From positions 74,634,816 through 74,698,815 of the forward strand of contig OX352764.1 of NCBI GenBank assembly GCA_947095585.1: 64,000 nucleotides of DNA. The letters are read 5' to 3'. The position numbers and the translations under genes are program-made. The notes under the pieces were generated by a model. It saw only the letters and a program-made list of their open reading frames with translations, was not told the DNA's origin and searched no databases. The DNA comes from Nephrocerus scutellatus. Taxonomy: Eukaryota; Arthropoda; Insecta; Diptera; Pipunculidae. The first letter of the stretch is position 1, and every line of letters starts with the position of its first letter. This document shows positions 54,855-64,000 of the stretch, one piece after another.

Positions 54855-55420
54855 CTATTTTGCATGGCAAAATTCTACGTGGCGTGCTGCACTGTGATTG
54901 GCCAGTCCGTGATGTTGCTGTTGTCGTTTTACTTTCATATCCGTTTGTTGGCTGCACTGTGTGGGTACAGGGTGCACCCGAATTTGGGGAAAAAAGTATA
55001 TGCCATGTTTTGCGTGAACAAAATTCGGCCGCATAAATTTTGTTCCTCACACCATTCAAATTTAAAAAAATTTATCCGATTTTCTTCATATTGTATACAC
55101 ACATGTTTAATCCTATGGACAACGCTTTTTGTAAGCATTTGGAAGTGGCCCCAGGGCCAAGGGGCTTCCATATAAATTTTTAAATATTAGTCCGATTTTC
55201 TTTAAATTTTATACACATGTGTATCTCCGATGGAAACACTTTTTGTGAAAATTTTGGAGTGATCAGGATAAGGGGGCTCCCAAAATTTATTTTTAAAATG
55301 TTACTCGATTTTATTCAAACTTTGCACATTGTGTATCAATTAGAGAATTTACACGAAAAATTGTAATTTTTATTTTATTCATTTTTTTCAAGTCTTCCAA
55401 TTTTTCGATGTTATTTAATT

Positions 55421-57050
55421 AGAACTTTTGGTTGCATTAATTTGTCTAAAGTCTTAAAATTGGTTGGTTCTACAATGGAGGTTAGAAACAGGCCTACCAC
55501 CTACCTAAAATATCGCTCTTACAAAAATACTTTTTTCGAAAGACTTTCCGAGCAGGTTGCTCTTCACTTATGAAAGCTAGTTGCACTGTCCACTGGATTT
55601 TACCTTAAAAATTTATTCGAAGATATGTTCGAAGACAACATGCTACTGTTGATCTGATGGCATATCTGCGTGATATCTGATCTGAGCATAAATGATAGAT
55701 AACTCATTGAAAAGTGGAACCAGTCTATTCATAAATTTGGGGAAAGCAAAGTTGTTGCACTATTTATATATATAATCGATATAGTCGCGGTAGCATCATC
55801 TTGCCTACTGAAGATGTCGAGTGTTGTAAGGTTGAACAACTTGTCACAATTTACAGCTATATCTAAGGCAGTCCACCAATCAGACACACCGTAGGTATCG
55901 CTACCGCTGTATATAGCAAATTAGTGATATGGGGTTGAAGATCCTATTTGTTTTCAATGGCTTTTTTTGCATGAGAAGAGTGCTTTTACATTTGGTTCCA
56001 GCCTAGCTTTCTGTCCAGAATAAGGCCTTGGCTTCATTAGAGAAAGTTATGATTATGCCCTTAACAGAGGGAGGCTCAACATGTGGGATTTTGTATTTTC
56101 CAATGAAGAGGACAGTTTCAGTTTTGTGAGGTTTATCCCTAAACCACACAAATGGAGGGGACCTACAATTTAATGCCGGATCCCAACAGCGATTTGAGTA
56201 GCTTTCTGTGACAAGTTATTACTCTCGGACGTTTGTCTGACTTTCGCTAGAGGTGTGACACCGTGAAAAATACTTTTGGTGTTACCTGGAATCGAACCAC
56301 AAACATCCTGCTCAGAAGCCATGCTCTTATCTACAGAACCACGGCGCCCTCCTCCATTTGCGTGCAAAAATATACATGCTCAACACAAATGGTTGCGAGA
56401 AGCTAGGCCTTGGAACGCAATAATCTGTAGCACCGAATATTTTTATTATTATACTTAACCACAACGAACTGCCAATATCGTTAGCTTGTTAAGAGCATTT
56501 TGTAGAAGTTGCTTTAAGGTATTAGGGTGATTTCCTGAGACTGCAATAGCAACGTCATCCGCATAAGCTATCACGCCGCAGCCCTTCCTTTTCAGGCATA
56601 TCAGTAGCTCATTCACCACTAAGTTCTATAGAAGGGAGGATAGGACTCTACCTCGCGGGGTTTCTCTACAGACAGATTTCCGGCAGACATCACATCTAGT
56701 TTTGAATTAATAATCCGACTTGTGAGCAGAAGATTAATAAGTTCGCTAAATGAGTCGTTCACCTTCACAGCCGACAGTACGTCCGCGATCGCAGATGTGT
56801 TGACGTTGCTGAAAATGCCTTCAATGTCTAGGAATGGTACCATTGTGTAATCCTTACAGTGGAGGGAATATTCGATAGTTCGTACTATCTACTACTGAGC
56901 AGTTTCTACAGATTTACCCTTAGAGTACGCATGTTGATCAGTAGACAGAAGTCTCATGCTATTGATGCGTACGTTCATATCAATTAGTATCTTTAAGAGT
57001 AACCATGAAAGACTGATGGGTATGAGATCCTTCGAACGCCAACGCTATTC
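55421..57050 (-). pseudogene. LOA/R1-type non-LTR reverse transcriptase, split by a SINE
   Basis: Minus strand from 57050: DQHAYSKGKSVETA-like, IEYSLHCKDYTMVPFLDIEGIF (domain with FLDIEG), INSKLDVMSAGNLSVEKPREV, VVNELL..GVIAYADDVAIAVSG (YADD at about 56535-56570) and LLQNALNKL. The SINE 56148-56453 follows, then NPHKTETVLFIGKYKIP and ALFW.ES. The motif set matches LOA/R1-type rather than Jockey RT. Several stops are present. The 55421-55700 end is poorly defined. Confidence 0.75.
56148..56453 (+). mobile_element. tRNA-derived SINE, copy 2, with inverted 5' part
   Basis: The tail (about 56364-56453: ATATACATGCTCAACACAAA.., TAGGCCTTGG.., ATT run) is in + orientation. The tRNA-related head (56150-56360) is reversed: on the minus strand it has the B box GGTTCGATTCC and the A-box region GTGGTTCTGTAGATAAGAGC. 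The word CCATTTG/CAAATGG lies at both junctions. The target duplication is CTAAACCAC / CTTAACCAC (56139-56147, 56454-56462; 8 of 9). It is inserted in the LOA-type RT. Confidence 0.82.
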
Positions 57051-57055
57051 TTTCA

Positions 57056-57135
57056 TCTTCTTCTTAATTTTCTAACTTCCTTGGTGTGCTGAGCACAATA
57101 AGGGTGCAAATCTCATAGCGTTGATCCAGTGTGCA
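57056..57135 (+). repeat. 3' end fragment of a J2-type element, + orientation
   Basis: GCACAATAAGGGTGCAAATC and ATTATAAAAAAAT are the complement of the J2 3' end (29493-29545), with mismatches. It faces the LOA-type RT on the other strand. Confidence 0.4.
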
Positions 57136-58620
57136 TTATAAAAAAATACGTTGGCCAGTAATTAGGTTTTGGTGATTCTTCTTCTGTTGTTGGCTCCTTA
57201 AATTGTTACGATATTGCCTTGAAAAATACAGTAGATATATTTTTATGAAAAATAAGGACTTGTGGCACTACAATTGGGCTTCAGTTTTGGCGTACTGTTT
57301 AAATACATTTTGTTAAAAAAAAATAGTTGCCTTTCACAAATCAGATTTTTAAAAGAATATAAAGCAACGTGAAATTTCACTTAATTCAACTAAAATATAA
57401 ATCAAAACAGTCGAATTTCTTTTGTAAACAATATTATATACTAATTTTCAAGGACTTGAACTTAAAATTTAGCACGACATCAGTTATGTCCTGGGCCTGA
57501 GCTATATCTGTTTCCTGTTTCCTTTTACTGATATTCGTAGTGCCGGAGCTGCACCTACAACCATTAAAAACTCACTTGTGACTTACTTGTTTAGGTGTCT
57601 TTTAAATTTATCAAAAGGAATGAAAATAAACAGGGTATCCTTGTTTCACTATGCTATTTAAAATTTGAATTAGGTTCGACGGAAGCGATGAACCAATGCA
57701 AAGTAAAATAGTTGCATATCGCCTTTGCGGTTCTCACATTTCAAAGCAAAGTCTTTAAGAACAAAATATGCAAGTATACGATTATAGTGTAGGAGTTTAG
57801 CGGCAAAAGAGCAAATTCCTGTCACGAACTGAAGGATAAGCACATACGTGTTTTTCTTCAGCTTTTTCAATGTAAGTTATTAGATAGATGGAAAGAAACA
57901 AGCCACAAGTATACTTTCCAATGAGACGGAAATTTTTCTGCTCTAAAAGAAATTTTTACGTGTTACTATGTACAGGGCTTCCTGCATTTTTTCAGCTTAA
58001 TTGCTTGTATTTTTTTACCTCACCAACATTAGTTTTCTTTCTCTGTGACGTTGCTATCATTTCTCCTAAAGGAAGCAACGAGAATGGACACAAAGAAAGT
58101 GGCAACTCGTCGCCTTGCAGCGTGATTGATTGTCTTCAGTTTATTCGTTTTTACTGAATGACCTTGTGAAAAGCACACTTTGTCACTGACTATAAATTAC
58201 TCGTATTTTAGATTACTGGGTCATATTTTGATATCTTTGCTTTGAGTAGTAACAAGAAATATATTTTAACCTTTTTCTTTTAACAAATAATGTTGTGTCC
58301 TTTGGAAGTCTATTAAACAAAACAAAATATATAAATAATGACAAATCGAGTGATGAAGGCCGCATACAGGAGGCTTTTTATTGTTCAATTCTTATGACCT
58401 GGATTTTTACTTATGAATATAGTTGAAATGGTTGAAAAGACGACAAAAATGTTATCTTTACTCGCTAATCGAATTGGAGAAACGAAGTACATAATAAGCG
58501 TTCTTCAATGTCATCATATATACATGCGGGATAGCTTTAAGGTGGTACGAGTTGGTTGGAGTCGTTGGTGCCGTGTGAGTAAACATGTTTCTGTAGACTC
58601 TGCGGCAATGCAGACATCAT
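57136..58620. other. Intron sequence, nothing recognised
   Basis: AT-rich. The open frames at 57670-57870 and 57888-58157 show no motif I recognise and no splice context. Confidence 0.5.
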
Positions 58621-58970
58621 TGTTAAGAAAATTACAAAAAGTGTTGTCCATCGGAGATACACATATAAATAAAATTTGAAGAAAATTTGGTTATTTTTTT
58701 TAAAAAATTGTATGGGATCTCCAAAATTTGTACAAAAAGTGTTGCCCATCGGAGATACACATGTGTATAAGAACACATGTGTTGAAGAAAATCGGGTTAA
58801 TTTTTAAGGCCGGAGTTGTCCTAAATTCTAATATAAAGTGTTGTCACGGGAAATAGACATGTGTGCAAAGTTTCAATGAAATCGGGCTTTGGGAAGTGCG
58901 TTAAAAACTGATCGCAAGATTCCACGATACACAAACAAACAGACAAACAAACACACGGGCACGCGAAGTT
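58621..58970 (-). repeat. R1 reversed copy
   Basis: Three reversed units carry GTTGTCCATCGGAGATACACA, GTTGCCCATCGGAGATACACA and GTTGTCACGGGAAATAGACA. The left-end complement follows (AAATCGGGCTTTGGGAAGTG.., GATCGCAAGATTCCACG), with an (ACAAAC)n run instead of the CCAGC run, then CACGGGCACGCG. It directly abuts the RTE-like element. Confidence 0.72.
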
Positions 58971-58974
58971 AATA

Positions 58975-61275
58975 TCATCATCATATTTGGCTCTACAGCC
59001 GGTGTCCGGCACTTTCCTCCAGCAAAATATCTCTCCACTAGTCCTGATTTCGAGCCGATGTCATCCAGTTTGGCACCCCTTAACTGTGGGCGTCCTAATC
59101 TACGCCATCCTTCCAGCGTAGTCTTCGCCGGCCTCGCTGTCGTGTTCTATAAATCCTACCGCAAAGGAGCAGGATCATCTTCGCTCGTGCGAGCTAGGTG
59201 TCCTGACCACCGGAGCCTACCGAGCTTAATTCTCTTCACGATATCGATATCGCGGTAACACTCGTAGATCTCATCATTATAGAGTCTTCGGAATCGTCCT
59301 TCCTGACATACGGGTCCAACAATTCTCCGTAAGACTTTTCTCTCGAACACGGCTAAGAGGTCAGAATGCTTTTTGCTAAGCACCCAAGTCTCGGATCCAC
59401 ATGTAAGTACTGGTATGACCATTGTCTTATATACCAGCAGCTTAAATTAAATTCCTGAATTTGAAGAGTCTTGACAGACTATAGTAGGCTTTGTTGGTTT
59501 TAAGCAACCGCGCGCGTATTTCTGGTTCCATTCTTTTATCGGCTGCTACAGTTGACCCGAGATAGTTAAAGTATTGCACTACTTCAAATTCGCGCTCCAC
59601 TATTTGAATTGAGGGACCAATGTTGGATCTTCTACTCGCAGACGTGGCCACCATGTACTTTGTTTTGCTCTCATGTATGTGCAGCCCCAGATTTCGTGCC
59701 GCCTGCTCGATCTGGATGAAAGCATCCTGTACAGCTCTTCGGTTTCTACCAACGATGTCAATATCGTCTGCTTAAGCCAGTATCTGAATGGACTTATAGA
59801 GGATTGTTCCTCTCGCCGTTACGTCAGAGTCTCGGGTCACTTTCTCCAACGCCAGGTTGAAGAGGACGCAGGCCAGTCCATCCCCTTGTCGGGGCTCGTT
59901 ATAGATGCTGAATGGGCTTGCTATTGATCCGGATATTTTTACTTGGCTTATAACATTGGTCATGGTCAACCTACATAGCCGTGTCAGTTTATTTGGGATG
60001 CCGAATTCTCTCACGGCTTTATAAAGTTCTAAAGGACACAACTTTATAAAGGGTGTAAATCTGATAAGTTGTTGATCTGCCTGGGATGAAGCAACACTGG
60101 TATGGACCAATAATGACTGTAGCGTATGGAGCTATCCTGTCTTGAAGGATAGAGGAGAAAATCTTATACGCGGTACTCAACAACGTTATACCACGATAAT
60201 TGCTGCAGGTTGTGATATCTCTTGTCTTATGTTTGGGACACAAAATGCCTCTTCGCCAGTCTTCTGGCATCGCTTCTTCCTCCCATACTTGCACTATTAG
60301 TTCATGAATTGCTTGGTGTATTGCGGGGCCTCCTGTTTTAATCAGCTCCACTGGGATACCCGGATTCCGGGGCCATATTATTTTTGAGCAGATTTATCGC
60401 CCTGCTAACTTCGTTTATGATTGGTGGCGGCAGCATGGTGAAGTCTTCGGTCATTGGTGGAGCCTCAAATTCCTCAGTTAGCTGGCCATTAAACAACTCA
60501 TAAAAGTGCTCTTCCCATCGCTCTAAGATGCCTTTGAGATCGGCGATCAGATTACCCTCATTCTCTTTGCAGTATGTGAAACGCGGTGTATATAGCGTCA
60601 TACCGCGGACTCTTTGGTTGAACTGGCTCTCTGTACTGTTCTAGTTCACGGACGAGATTCTTCTCCCAGGATGCTTCCTTTCGCCGGTGAACTGTTTTTT
60701 TTCATATCTTCTCTCTTTATATTCATCTTCGCATGCCCGCGTTCTATGAGATTGTTGCATTGCTCGGTACGCAACATTCTTACGTTCAGTCGCTAGCTTA
60801 CATTCGTCATCGAACCAGTACTGCCGATCTCAACGACTACTGCTTAAGATGGAGTCAGCAGTACTAATGACAGTATTCTTAAGGCGTGTCCATTTATCTT
60901 CTACGCCCGGTATCTCAGCCCCAGGACTTACTCTCCCTGCACTTAGGGCGAGTCCTATCGCTTGACCGTAGTTGTTTCTGGTCTCTTCGTTGCGAAGGGA
61001 AGCCGTGTTGACTAGAAGCTAATTCGCGGATGCTGTCTTTCTTGATGATGCAATCCGCGCTCGGAGCACTACGGTGGGTTTCATTCTTTTGCTGACTAGA
61101 AACCCCACTCCCAGCACATGATGTCTTGCATGACAGCTCTAATATATGTCATATTCGATTTTGTAAGACATCATTCCCCGTCCACCGCATCTTCTGAATT
61201 GCTGTTATGTCAGCATTATATTTGGACAGGATGTCGGCTAGCTGCTGTGCAGTGAGCGTACGTTCCATTAGAAAA
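58975..61275 (-). pseudogene. RTE-like non-LTR retrotransposon, decayed copy 3
   Basis: It is the most complete of the three copies. From 61275 on minus: endonuclease start MERTLTAQQLADILSKYNAD, ITAIQKMRWTGNDV, a deletion, then RIASS..DSIRELA. The linker, RT pieces (PEDWRRGILCPKHK.., FIPGRSTTYQI) and the AP-rich region NEPRQGDGLACVLFNLALEK follow. The C-terminal PEIRARLLKTNKAYY, PVLTCGSETWVLSKK and LGRLRWSGHLART come next, with an ATGATG-type end at 58975-58990. Stops and frame shifts are numerous, so it is inactive. Confidence 0.82.
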
Positions 61276-61467
61276 TTCTTAAATCGTTTAGCCGTTTTCG
61301 TTCATCAGTGTATTCTATGCTGATTTGAGGTTTCGTTTCCGTTTTCAAGAATGTAATACTTTGTTGCAACTTTTCCTACCTACATTAATTTAACCTTCAT
61401 ATAGCAGTTGGGCTTATTTAACTTTTCATGGGTAATATTTATTTATTAATTTTGTTTTCTTTTTAAG

Positions 61468-62805
61468 CGTCCCGACAGCTCCGCCGAAAAGTGCCATACG
61501 CTGGACACCTAATGACACCACGAAGACTATGGCTTAATAAGATTCCTACCCAGTGTGATGTTGTAATTGAATTTCCAGGTAAACTTTGTTGACATGTCAC
61601 ATACACATATTAATAAATCGATTTCTACTGTATGTGTATCTACAGAAGATGCACCCGATGAAGCACTTCGATGGCTGCTCGCACGTATCCGTTCGCAACC
61701 ACCCTCCGGTTTAGGTCTGATATCGCAGGTCAAGTCACACGAAAGTTCAAAACGAAATGCTTTTTATATCAGTGCTCCAACCAATATGTAAGTAAGACTC
61801 AATTATTCGGTAACAAGAGCCAAAATAATCCGTTCATACGATTGCAGCCTTTATAAAGCTGCCGAAGAAGCACGTCTTCCGAAGCGTCTGCGAAACGATT
61901 TGGGAGGTGCCTTACGCGAATTTACCACCCGTGAAAGTCATTGCTTTTTACAAATCAAAAACGGCGATGGCGGCACCAGACTTTTTACATCACAAGAACG
62001 TCAGTGGCTTGTGTTGCAGGTGCTGCAGGGTTTACGTGCGGGACAAAGTGACTTAGAAGCACTGCAGGGACGTGCTGCCGTCGAAGAGGGTCAAAGTATA
62101 GTTGCCGCTTGGCAAGAAACTGGGCTGATAACTCAGGTTTTTCCTCTCCATGAGACGAACGCATTGACGAATTTGCAAACAAGTTGGGTCAAGCAGATAT
62201 TCGCCCCGCAACCTTTGGGTGGGTCACTCACTCTCTTCTGTAATATACATTTTTTCAAGGCCTATTTTCCTAAATGTCATATTTTAGATGACATTGCCGA
62301 ATATTTTGGTGTCAAAGTGGCACTGTACTTTGCCTGGCTGGGCCATTATACATCAGCGTTGGGCGTACCAGCGGTATTCGGAACAATTCTCTATGCTATT
62401 CTCTGGGGCAAGGGACAAACAGCGCAAGATATGGGTCATGTATTGTTCTCTCTGTTCAATGTGGCATGGGCTTCATTATATTTGGAAGCATGGAAACGCT
62501 ATTCAGTTGAACTTGCATTCCGTTGGGGAACACTGTCAACACCGCCGGAACTTTTGGAACCACCCAGGCCGTTGTATAAGGTATATTTATTTTTTTAAGC
62601 TATTTTAAGGATTTACTTAATTTTCAATTTACCTATTTGTTCCTCTTAGGGTCCACTGGTCGAAAGTAACGTCACCGGCTGGCTTGAGCCCAAAGAATCT
62701 CCAGCGTGGCAACGGCGTGCATTTCGCTATTTAGTCAGTTTCCCCATCATTGGATTGTGTCTGTTGCTTGTTTTCGTCGTGATGTTTTTGATGTTGCGAA
62801 TTCAG
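61468..62805 (+). CDS. Anoctamin-8-like protein, exons 2-5 (partial)
   Basis: Exons: 61468-61578, 61646-61797, 61848-62218, 62288-62580 and 62650-62805, all with GT..AG borders and compatible phases; the gene continues beyond the window. (That is five coding blocks here, six with 19778-19970.) Conserved features of anoctamin-8: VPYAGHLMTPRRLWL near the start, FTSQERQW, QVFPLHE, then YFGVKVALYFAWLGHYTSAL (first membrane segment). Further on come VLFSLFNVAWASLYLEAWKR (second), ELAFRWGTL and a hydrophobic FPIIGLCLLLVFVVMFL (third). TMEM16 proteins are membrane channels or lipid scramblases; anoctamin-8 is described as an ER-plasma membrane tether in mammals. The remaining membrane segments and the Ca-binding core are not in the window. 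No stop or frameshift was seen. Confidence 0.9.
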
Positions 62806-64000
62806 GTGAGTTTGGTGCGAATGTTTTTCTCATTGTGATACATTTTTGATTTTCTTCATGTGAAGACGCTCCTTAAACGAAAACCATATATATACCGCAG
62901 CAGTAGTGGCAAAACAGTATACATATATAGTATGTATATATACTGCTTTGGTAGTGGCTTGTGGCACTACAATAGTTCTTTGTATTGCATGTTTATAGAG
63001 GCAGTTTCTTTCGCGCTTTGTTGTTGTTTCGTTATTCAATTGAGTGTCCCATATTACATGCTGTACTGTAATTATGTTCAGATATTTTTTCTAAAAACCT
63101 TCAAAGATCTTTATAAAATTGGACTGCGTAAATTTTTATCATCCGGGCAACAGGACAGTGAAAATAAACCAACATATTATTGAAAAAAATAATAGTGGTA
63201 TTTTTTAGACAGGAATGGCGATGATCCTAAATGGTCCTAAAGGAGTACTTGATTATAAAAAACTTACCAACACTCACTCTACTTCTATTATTATAAAGTA
63301 TATACAAAAGAATACTTTTTTCCAAATATATGAATATTTAATATAACTTTTAAGAGTAAACATATCTTTACTATAAATTTACTTAAAAATTAGTGCTAAA
63401 TATGGTTTTCGAAAACATTGTTTTTCAATTTGTAAAGATTACCAATCAGTTCAGTTTTTATGATCCGCAGATAAAGTCGCTACGGTATCTGACTCTGCAT
63501 TTACAAAAAAACTGAGCGGTTACCTATACATATTTTCTCGGTCTCAGAATCGTCTGTAAATAAGAGATGACATTTTCATTCACCAAGATGAGTCAATTGG
63601 ATTTTATTATATTTATTATTATTTTAATATTTGTATCTACGATAGAAGAGCAGTAACTGGAGAAAAATCTATTGCCTATTCGTTGCTGCAGAACAACTAT
63701 TTCAAGATGATACTTATTGTTCTCACCATTGCAAAAGAAAAAAAACTGTACTTCGGTTCAATATCAATTGGACAATTTGTTTCAGAGTCAAATTGTCGAC
63801 AGTAACAAACGTATTACACAACTGATAAAAGTTTTACATCAGAGCAGCTAGAGCAAAATGTAATTTTTTGGGGTCAGTTTTTATGGCAGGTACGGTACCT
63901 CATTCGCCGACCCGCAAATCTTACCAATATCCACCTTGAGTCACCATAATTTTATTGAAAGAATTTTTGTATTCGGACTTTCGGTTCTTGACTTATGCAA
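62806..64000 (+). other. Anoctamin intron, nothing further recognised
   Basis: The donor CAG|GTGAGT at 62806 opens an intron that has not closed by the window end. I could not find the next expected exon. An inverted repeat of ATATA-rich sequence at about 62885-62945 is of simple composition. Confidence 0.55.

Larger units (their letters stand above)
53887..55051 (-). mobile_element. Solo LTR, family L2, with CCAT target duplication
   Basis: It is 1165 bp, TGTAACGG at the left and CCTCACA at the right, with perfect CCAT duplications (53883-53886, 55052-55055). Read on the minus strand it starts TGTGAGG and ends CCGTTACA, and carries a TATA box then GGGCGAACACG (54846-54854). The region between the TATA box and the LTR end contains a 118-bp minisatellite and shorter repeats. 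A partial copy is at 23636-24094. Internal coding sequence is gone. Confidence 0.87.
53225..55420 (+). repeat. R1 dispersed tandem repeat, split by a solo LTR
   Basis: 53225-53886 holds the left end (GCGTGCCCGTGGCTGGCAGG..) and about five units at 122-128 bp spacing. 55052-55420 continues with two further units and the right end (GAATTTACACGAAAAATTGT). The interruption is the L2 solo LTR with CCAT on both sides, falling in the CACCCAT..AAATTT phrase of a unit. Confidence 0.82.
19971..61467 (+). other. Proposed 41.5 kb first intron of the anoctamin gene
   Basis: It starts at the donor GTAAGT (19971) and ends at the acceptor TTTTTAAG (61460-61467). No other host coding exon was recognised between them. 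The interval is filled with retrotransposons, DNA transposons, solo LTRs, SINEs and tandem repeats, listed separately. Confidence 0.5.

Noticed and set aside
62219..62287. Reading straight through as one 232-residue anoctamin exon (61900-62598)
   Set aside because: The 69-base segment is an intron without a stop: donor G|GTGGGT and acceptor TTTTAG fit, and removing it restores the conserved PLDDI..YFGVK junction.
1..64000. CRISPR array or bacterial operon features
   Set aside because: The tandem repeats present (113-131 bp units, 10-12 base words, minisatellite) lack the short-repeat/unique-spacer pattern, and the genes are spliced and eukaryotic.

Overview
This is nuclear DNA of an insect, almost certainly a higher fly. 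It has short spliced introns with GT..AG borders, AT-rich spacers, and retrotransposons and DNA transposons of insect type. The host proteins that can be read (Vasa, anoctamin-8) are of dipteran type. The mix of BEL/Pao, PIF/Harbinger, mariner, RTE-like and Jockey elements, together with the Vasa sequence, fits a tephritid fruit fly (Bactrocera or a relative). That placement is inference; no species-diagnostic locus was available.

Only two host genes are visible, both on the + strand. At the left edge (833-2940) lie the last seven exons of the germline DEAD-box helicase gene vasa, from the RGG-repeat region to the stop codon. The second gene is an anoctamin-8-like (TMEM16 family) gene. Its proposed first coding exon is 19778-19970, and four further coding exons lie at 61468-62805; the rest runs off the right edge. 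Joining these parts implies a 41.5 kb first intron. The join is supported by exact splice phase and by the expected N-terminal architecture, but not by a transcript.

The remaining roughly 95 percent is repeat-derived. From 3.6 to 8.1 kb there is a cluster of MITE-like inverted-repeat elements, several nested inside a 1.6 kb unit. A nearly full-length BEL/Pao retrotransposon (minus strand, both LTRs, polypurine tract, PHD finger in Gag) fills 9063-15551. Three solo LTRs of one family sit at 15842, 20332 and 31923; the first two have ATAT target duplications.

The large intron shows layered nesting. An RTE-like element (43341-46314, 14-bp target duplication) is interrupted by a Jockey-type element (43815-45956, 8-bp duplication). 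Another Jockey-type element (29493-35580) is interrupted by a solo LTR, which is itself interrupted by an apparently intact PIF/Harbinger transposon (about 32444-35022) with an open transposase gene and an open MADF gene. A 1165-bp solo LTR with an internal 118-bp minisatellite (53887-55051, CCAT duplications) has split a copy of an unnamed dispersed tandem-repeat family (called R1 here). R1 recurs at about a dozen loci in the window. Two tRNA-derived SINE copies are present; one carries an inverted 5' part.

The genes do not form a pathway. vasa acts in germ plasm and the piRNA pathway; anoctamin-8 is a membrane protein. What stands out is the layered transposon record and the intact Harbinger copy.
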